NCBI GenBank assembly: GCA_001466705.2
Contig: LATX02000176.1
Coordinates: 682,001-746,000, forward strand
Source: Moniliophthora roreri
Taxonomy: Eukaryota; Basidiomycota; Agaricomycetes; Agaricales; Marasmiaceae
Direction: 5' to 3'
DNA length: 64,000 nucleotides
A model generated the notes under the pieces. It saw nothing but the letters and a program-made list of their open reading frames with translations, did not search any database and was not told the origin of the DNA. The translations under genes and the position numbers were made by a program. Shown piece after piece: positions 57,803-64,000 of the stretch. Positions within the stretch are counted from its first letter, which is position 1; the number at the start of each line of letters is the position of its first letter.

Positions 57803-60800
57803 CTAAATACGACAAGGAAGAAGATTGCACGGCTTCCAGATAATGTATGACCTGTCAAGTGAATATGTGACGCCAAGGGTATTGAAAATCACTAGCAAGA
57901 GAACGAAAAACAGGACGGAATGAAGCAGATATAGTAAACGGAATGAGGGTGCTCGGGCAACTCGGGTTATGTCGGTACTATCCTCATTTGATCTCGACTC
58001 CTTGGAATACTCTGGAACGATAAAATAATTAGATCTGGGTATGAAGTATGAACTTGAGGGCATGCTCTTACTATGTTCGACCCCTTCTGTCTTTCCCTCG
58101 ATGGGAGTAACGATCGAATGATCAATTGTTGAAGATGAATGCTCCGTTGCTTTCGTCGCACCTTTTGTATGTCGTAGCATTAGAAATGACATGGCAGGGA
58201 GGATTTGAACTTCTTACGGTCAGTTTGCGGCTCCAAGCTTTCGACTTCCAAGATTGGTAGACCAATCGTCCTAGCGAAATCTGCGGTTTTGGGATCAAAG
58301 CCTTGCTGAGCCTGTACGTCGTGTATGGCATCATAGGTGCGCTTATCCCAAGATTCATGGTATACGCTCATCCTTATGGTGAATGAAGGAAGACCCAGGG
58401 ATATGCGATGACTTTCTGTCATTTCCTGCGTTCCATAAGCGTCGAGAGACCAGTAATACTTGGAGCGCTCCCAAGAACTCCAAACAGCAGGGTCGTCTGA
58501 TGGCAAAGGAATTGGGCGCACAAACAAATAATAGGGAGTATCCACGAACGAGCCTATGGTAGGTCGTTCATCCTCAAATTGGCGGTGTAAGTGTAACCAA
58601 AACCCTGCAATGGTCGCTGGTTGCATATCCAAGTATCATGATTAGACAAGTAGATTCGGTTGCTACAAGAGTCACTTACAATAGGCCTCCCAATGTTCAC
58701 CGACTTGTAGCTTATCCAGTACGCTATGTGCTTGTAAGAGCCATGTCCGACGGAATTGCACCATACGCGATGATCTTCGTGACTGTAGAGAATAGCCCAA
58801 CTCTAGATAATTGACATGATACAACGTGGAGAATGTAACACAGAATCTGTTGGAGTAAATCAAAACGGTTCTCGACACAGGCTGCCACTGACACGAACCG
58901 TATCGAACCATTTTCCATGTAAAGCATCGTCTCCCGCAGGCTGTCAGCTGGGGGCCCATTCAATCCAGAGAGTCTATAGCCTAGATGTTGTGGAGCTTTT
59001 GACCAGAAGGCGATGTCTTTCCCCCTCGTTTCACTTCGTACTGTACCTATAGAAGACAGTTTTGCGTACGCCTCTTGCTCAGTGGTCGAATGCGCATACT
59101 GTCGGCCAGCCCAGGGAACGCCTGGCAGAAAACGCTGGTTCGAAATATCTATCAAAAGTAATGCTAGGTCAGAGAGCATGTACCGGGAGGTAGTAAACGG
59201 TACATACCTTCAATTTCATCGAACTTTTCTTCTTCGGAACACTCTACAAAGGCAGGCATTTGCTTGTAAGATTGAAGTTTCAATAAAGGTCCATGCACTC
59301 CACCTCGTATCTCCTCGAAACGCCCATCAGAGTCGACTTCCGAGACATCAAGAATCAGTAGCTCCAGAGAGCGAGCAAAAGCTGTTGTCCTCGGATCGAA
59401 ACCCTTGAGCACTTGGAATTTATGAACAGCTTCATAGGTGCGCCATTCAAAATGTGCCATGTCGATCTTGATGGTTGATTTAAAGGCAGGAAGATACATT
59501 CGGGCATCTTCCGGTACCTCCGCCCTTCCGTGGGGATCAAGTGACCAGTAATACTTGTTTCCCTTCATCCAGCATCTCTTGGTGATGGGATCGTCCGAAA
59601 ATCGAGGGATGGGCAGGATGAAAAGGTAGAAGGGCCTGTCCCGCCGGATATATACTCTCGACATCAACGGAAGGTCTTCAGATTCGCGTTCCAAGGCTAA
59701 AGCAAAATTGCGAAAGATTGCTATCAAGCATTGAATCATCAGAACATGTTAGGAAGCGAGAGAGAGAAAAAAACCTACAATAATCATCCCATTCATGATC
59801 TTCAACATTATGATGGACGAATATACTATGCGCTTGTGCGAGCCATAGATCACCGAGTTTGTCCCATTCGGACCATGGCATTCCATAGACTATGTCCAAG
59901 CAATGGACATTGTGCACATCCCATGGCGGAACCGTAAATCTGATTAAACGTGTAAGGCTTTACCGTGCCAACATATTTCGGAGGACGCACCGTATGGTCC
60001 CATCCTGCATCAGGACCCGGCTGTTTCGAATGGAGTCTGGCAAGTCTGGCACAGTGGGCCATACCCCATGCAGCACGTAATCCTTCAGTATGGGCCGCGT
60101 GGCGACAACCTTTCCGCGAGACCGGCTGTATATCGAGCCCGGAGGGCTAAGCAGGAGAAGCTCGACCCTGTCATCTGTCGCGATATAGGGATATCCGGTC
60201 ATACCGCGAGCAAGTGCTTGGAGAAAATCACGACTAGGAAGCATTTTGCTAAGATATTCACAGACGGTTTTATCGTCTTTGAACGACTGGATCGCTAACG
60301 AGGTATCTGTTTCTGTTGACTCTACTTCCAAATCTGAAAGAAAGTAGCTTTGCTGGCCATCATTGACTCCAGGGCCTAGACGCAGATGCCCGCTTTGAGT
60401 GTCAATCCATAAATCTCTTGCTCCCTGCATGTCGTGGTTAGTGTACCATCGATTGACTGGTAACTATCACGTACAGGCTGCCTTCCTCCTGTAACGAATA
60501 TTCCGCTTCTGCTTAACTGTGGATATGATGTGAGATTCGTGGAGGTAGAGGAGAATAGGAGCTAACGACGGACCTGATAAGAAAAATATGCATATAGAGC
60601 AGGAGAGTTCGTATTGTGACTCAAGACTTTGGCGACAGAAACAGGGGCTACAATTCTAGTAGATGAGAGAGATGGTACGGACAACAAGCGACATCCTTAC
60701 CATCATAGAATAGCAGAGACGGTGCTTCTTTGGAACTGTTGTATCCGAATAGTTGGAGGGCATTGATGTTCCTGAACTAAGGGTCTGAGATTATACAAAG

Positions 60801-61324
60801 CTAGAGAGCATACGAACCAACTCACTTTATACTAGAGTATTTTTTGAGATCACGTTTGAATGCCTGAAGTCAAGAAAGTCAGATAACAACCGTTTAGAGG
60901 TGCATAAAGTGTCGTAGACCTTCATTGCACCACGACCATCATACTTGACATGGAGGTATTCGGTATTAGACGTTGAGAGGCGAGCAACATTCATGGTTCG
61001 GGTGGCATCGATTTCAGGATCTCTGACACGAGGATTCTCTTCTGATTCCACCTGCGAAGCTTCGGCTACTTGCTTGACAAGGTATACATCACCTGTCGGG
61101 ATCTCGAGGTACTGCGATAGTTTGAGGACTTTGAGAAAGAGCCCTCAGAGACTGGCACTCACATCATCCCGCGCTGTACGCTTGCCCTGTTTCACGATTT
61201 GTCGTTCGACATACACGCTTCTAATCGATTTGTCGACATGATAATTGTTGTGCTGATTGCCCTTCACGTTCGAAAAGTGTCCGCCGGTGATCGTAACATC
61301 TTGAGAGTTGGCTAAGATATTCAT
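57803..61324 (-). CDS. QLFG/GFDP-family protein with duplicated C-terminal module
   Basis: A large Agaricomycete protein of unknown function with at least 12 exons. N-terminus (ATG 61324): SQDVTITGGHFSNVKGNQHN, the GG-x-F-x-V-x-G motif common before diverse domains in Agaricomycetes. Then TEYLHVKYDGRGAMK / AFKRDLKKYS, NINALQLFGYNSSKEAPSLL, FYD, PALYAYFSYQ and DLWIDTQSGHLRLGPG, resembling a degenerate kinase N-lobe. A module follows twice. Module A: MQDGTIRFTVPPWDVHNVHC, LWLAQAHSIFVHHNVEDHEW, FYLFILPIPRFSDDP, YYWSLDPHG, KGFDPRTTAFARSLEL. Module B: YMENGSIR, WLLQAHSVLDKLQVGEHWEA, YYLFVRPIPLPSDDP, YYWSLDAYG, QGFDPKTADFARTIGLPILE. A single TM helix (LLYLLHSVLFFVLLLVIFN) closes it. One join in module B is unclear. 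Confidence 0.72.
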
Positions 61325-62145
61325 TCCGTTTGTGGGGTGAAGGTTGCTGGTAGGTATGAATGTACCTCGCCCAGACCGCCTCCAAATGCTGACAAGATGT
61401 TCTCATGGTCAACATGAGGTAGCCGGACTATTCAGCGGCAAAAATAGTAGACAGCAGAAATTGAAGCTGACAGTTATAGATACGCCACGTCGTGAGCATT
61501 AATTCATCAATGGGGCATTGTACCTTATCTCAGCCTATCCATCCGAGCGGTCCGAGTCGTATGCAAGTAAGATTGGGTTATGCTCGAATCGTTTTTCCGC
61601 GGAATCTTGGTTTGAAACTTGAATGTAAGCACAAATCGATGCATTCATGTTGAAAACACATACGGCTATTCCCAGCCTTCTGTTTGAAATGGCCGCCCTC
61701 CCAGTTGAAAACTTGAATGACAGATTGACGCTGAATGAGAATTATGGAATAGCCTTGTCTGACAGATTGACACTAAACCAACCTTTCAATGCATGAATTC
61801 TACAAATTCGGTGACGGTAAATATATGTGCCTGGATGGGCAGGAGTGGTGAAAGTCAAGAGTCACCCGGGACTGGCGCCCACTGCAGTCAGCCCGTCGCA
61901 TCAAGTTCATATCTTCTGGAGTTAATGTAGCGCTATGTAGTATATGGCTTCTTCTAGAATTGAACGAAGGGTCCTCGTTACACGTAAAGCTGCACTGCAG
62001 CTCCGAAGTTTTTGCTGTCAATCATCAACACTTGGCCAGTAACACTCGCCGATTTTTTTTTTACAGTTGTGAACGTTCCTCTCCCATCTGTCGTTCTACT
62101 TGAACTCAACATTAGTACAGCACAACACGTAGGAATAAACAATTT
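61325..62145. other. Upstream region of the QLFG gene
   Basis: About 820 bp, no recognisable coding sequence. It contains a direct repeat: tgacagattgac[a/g]c occurs at about 61718 and 61760. Confidence 0.35.
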
Positions 62146-62616
62146 CTACTCACCAACGACACTATATCTTGGCGGCGCGTCTATCGTATATGTGCGTGTC
62201 TCTTCTCCGTTTGTACCCCTCGCCGATGACTCCCTTTCTGCGACTTTGAAGTTGAGTCGATATGTGGTACTCCTATGAACAGAGACCGTGTTTCTTTGGC
62301 TGGCAGAGTTGCCAGGATTGTAGTGGCAAACAGGAACCGCGATCCGCGTCGAAAGTGACGAGAAATGTGCTGGTTCGGGATAGTTCACGCCCAAAAGCCC
62401 TCGTGACCGAGCATCCCATTCCGAGTCTGCTTCACATCCAAATGCCTGACTCGCGCCCTTTTCATCTGCCTCCTGTGCCGCAGGATTTTGAGTACTTGGA
62501 CCTGCGGCGGTGACTCTCCATCTCCATATCTTCCGATGTCTGCATATTGCAAGGACAAGAATGCAGAATGTACCAAGGACGGATGAAATCAGTGGGACAG
62601 CTAGTTTTGCTGTCAT
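62146..62616 (-). CDS. Single-pass membrane protein, 156 aa
   Basis: One exon. The N-terminus is MTAKLAVPLISSVLGTFCIL followed by VLAICRHRKIWRWR, a signal anchor or type-III membrane helix with a basic stop-transfer. The rest is hydrophilic, and the end reads TYTIDAPPRYSVVGE, with a Pro-Pro-x-Tyr-like element that could bind WW-domain (Rsp5-type) adaptors. Family not recognised. Confidence 0.55.
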   Translation of the reverse strand: MTAKLAVPLISSVLGTFCILVLAICRHRKIWRWRVTAAGPSTQNPAAQEADEKGASQAFGCEADSEWDARSRGLLGVNYPEPAHFSSLSTRIAVPVCHYNPGNSASQRNTVSVHRSTTYRLNFKVAERESSARGTNGEETRTYTIDAPPRYSVVGE

Positions 62617-62914
62617 GTTGAAGGACAGAGGGGATTCCCAAGCGGATGACCGTCACTGATTCTTCATCTTTAAGGATGTTGGGTACAGGGGTTGGGAAAT
62701 GAGACCTTGATAAGTCGGCGAAACCCCTTTTACTGGACCCTAGCCTTTAGGTTTAGGGTGCACCCTCGATATCATTGCAATCTGTGGCCCAGCCATAGCA
62801 AGGTCAGGGGTACTGACGTCAAAAATTCGAGGAATGTGCGAGATACATCGAACCCATGGGGAGAAGAGGCTTGTCGTTGTTCATGCATTCATAAGTATTT
62901 CTTATCCCAACTTC

Positions 62915-63958
62915 TTACATCTCCGATAATACCGTCTTCTCCCACCAAAAGGGACATTCCTCGCTACTCCACCCATCTTGTTCCATCTTTGCTGTAACAC
63001 CCACACCACCACCTCCAGCCCTCTCATCGTTACCTCTTCCGAACACCATTATATTTGCTTTGCGATATTCCAACCAAACTGGTCGATCACTTGCCCTTCC
63101 TTTCAATGCATTCGGGTCCCCCATCGTAATAAACGACGTCCAATATGCATGCATCGTCTCCGCTACATCTCTTTGTACATCCGAATACTGTAGTACATCA
63201 TCATCCATCGTCTGATAACCAATGTGATCTCCGTGATTTGCACCGCCCTTCACAGTTTGATTCAATGCCCAATGATACACGTACACCGGCGCTTGGGTTT
63301 GAGAAGAGGCAAAATGGGCAGTTTGGCGCACGGGGCAGACATATGCGTAATGTGCATAGGCAGCTTCGACGCGTTTGAACTGAGGACCGATTTGAATTGC
63401 GGTTAGATTGCGCGTGTCAGTATATGGCGAGTTGGGGTATGTGCTTGGGTCAGGGTAGAGTTCCTCGATGGTTTGAAGATCGGAATCATTCAGCAATGGG
63501 ATCAAGGTACGGAAGAAACGTCTGAACTCGTCTGGTTTGGACATGGATGATGGAACGTACATCGTCCCTTCGTTGTGACTGAATCCTGTCATGATAGGGA
63601 TACCCGAATTCCACAGACCTAAATTCCAAGAATCGATGGGTTTCCGAGGAATAACACCACCCTCGTCATCGATGACAGGTTGAAAAGCCCATGTGAGTGC
63701 AGGATTGTACTTGGAAAAGATAGTGGTCTGGGCGTCGGTGATAGTCTTCTCGGGTTGAGAGCGGAGGCAACTGAATATTTCCGGAGTCGTAAACGATGAT
63801 GAGCACCCGGCCTCTAGGAGGAATTCGTTGAACTGTGTCCTGTGGATGGGTGCATTGTATGGATGAACAGCACGAGATGTGGGCGCGCCGGATTCGATGA
63901 TGACGCGATGGAAGAGAGATGGAGAAGTTAAATTGTAGTTCATGAGATGGTGACCGAT
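62915..63958 (-). CDS. Type-B carboxylesterase/lipase, C-terminal part
   Basis: The last exon of an alpha/beta-hydrolase of the cholinesterase/carboxylesterase type. It opens after a tag acceptor at 63959-63961 with IGHHLMNYNLTSPSLFHRVI, IESGAPTSRAVHPYN. Seen here: the acid loop FSHNEGTMYVPSS (catalytic Glu) and the His loop GGANHGDHIGYQTMDD, then AYWTSFITMGDPNALKGRAS and a C-terminal WWEKTVLSEM. The nucleophile Ser elbow (GESAG) must lie in exons beyond the right edge. Probably secreted or ER-resident, hydrolysing carboxyl esters; the substrate is unknown. Confidence 0.9.
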   Translation of the reverse strand: MGHHLMNYNLTSPSLFHRVIIESGAPTSRAVHPYNAPIHRTQFNEFLLEAGCSSSFTTPEIFSCLRSQPEKTITDAQTTIFSKYNPALTWAFQPVIDDEGGVIPRKPIDSWNLGLWNSGIPIMTGFSHNEGTMYVPSSMSKPDEFRRFFRTLIPLLNDSDLQTIEELYPDPSTYPNSPYTDTRNLTAIQIGPQFKRVEAAYAHYAYVCPVRQTAHFASSQTQAPVYVYHWALNQTVKGGANHGDHIGYQTMDDDVLQYSDVQRDVAETMHAYWTSFITMGDPNALKGRASDRPVWLEYRKANIMVFGRGNDERAGGGGVGVTAKMEQDGWSSEECPFWWEKTVLSEM

Positions 63959-64000
63959 CTACATGGAGCCATAGTTAGCGTAGTCACAGCATGGAATATT

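Noticed and set aside
1..64000. CRISPR array, bacterial operon, or rRNA/tRNA genes
   Set aside because: The window is a spliced fungal nuclear sequence; no spaced direct repeats, no rRNA sequence and no convincing tRNA (A/B box pair with T-loop) were seen.

Overview
This window looks like nuclear DNA of a mushroom-forming basidiomycete (Agaricomycetes). Genes are dense, on both strands, and broken by many introns of about 45-65 bp with GT..AG borders. Several proteins belong to families typical of Agaricomycetes: a DUF6533 membrane protein, F-box proteins, a seven-helix orphan membrane protein, the 'QLFG / YLFV..P / GFDP' family and the 'SWG' family. Exon joins below were inferred by hand from splice signals and frame continuity.

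Layout. 1-4.8 kb: PIG-L (GPI anchor synthesis, cut by the left edge), a broken CAP-type secreted gene, a decayed second PIG-L copy and a DUF6533 protein. 5-10.5 kb: F-box protein, mARC-type MOSC protein and a 7-TM protein. 10.5-15 kb is poor in recognisable genes. 15-17.7 kb: a pseudogene of the QLFG family whose 3' half has lost nearly all CpG, followed by a terminal-inverted-repeat element. 18-24.6 kb: GNAT acetyltransferase, MFS drug-type transporter, Bem46/ABHD13 hydrolase, a gutted GH10 xylanase and a 65-aa membrane microprotein. 25-36.8 kb: bestrophin-like channel, mpaB-type oxygenase, second GNAT, F-box gene with a frameshift, TFIIE-alpha, a short inverted-repeat element and a membrane-anchored Old Yellow Enzyme. 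37.5-44 kb: DUF3455 secreted gene with two lesions and two Zn2Cys6 transcription factors. 47.6-53.4 kb: a MAM33 pseudogene and an intact MAM33 copy flank an SWG-family gene. 54-64 kb: a small protein with an eIF4E-binding-like motif, a molybdate-anion transporter (MFSD5-like), the large QLFG-family gene with an internally duplicated module, a one-TM protein, and a type-B carboxylesterase cut by the right edge.

The genes do not form one pathway. The housekeeping genes (PIG-L, mARC, TFIIE-alpha, MAM33, MFSD5, bestrophin) are intact and spliced normally where visible. Gene birth and decay is the main theme: PIG-L and MAM33 each have a decayed tandem copy, and five other genes carry stops or frameshifts (CAP, DUF3455, xylanase, F-box, SWG). 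mARC and MFSD5 both touch molybdenum biology but lie 47 kb apart. The least described material is the QLFG family, with a possible degenerate kinase fold, and the sharp CpG boundary inside its 15-kb member.
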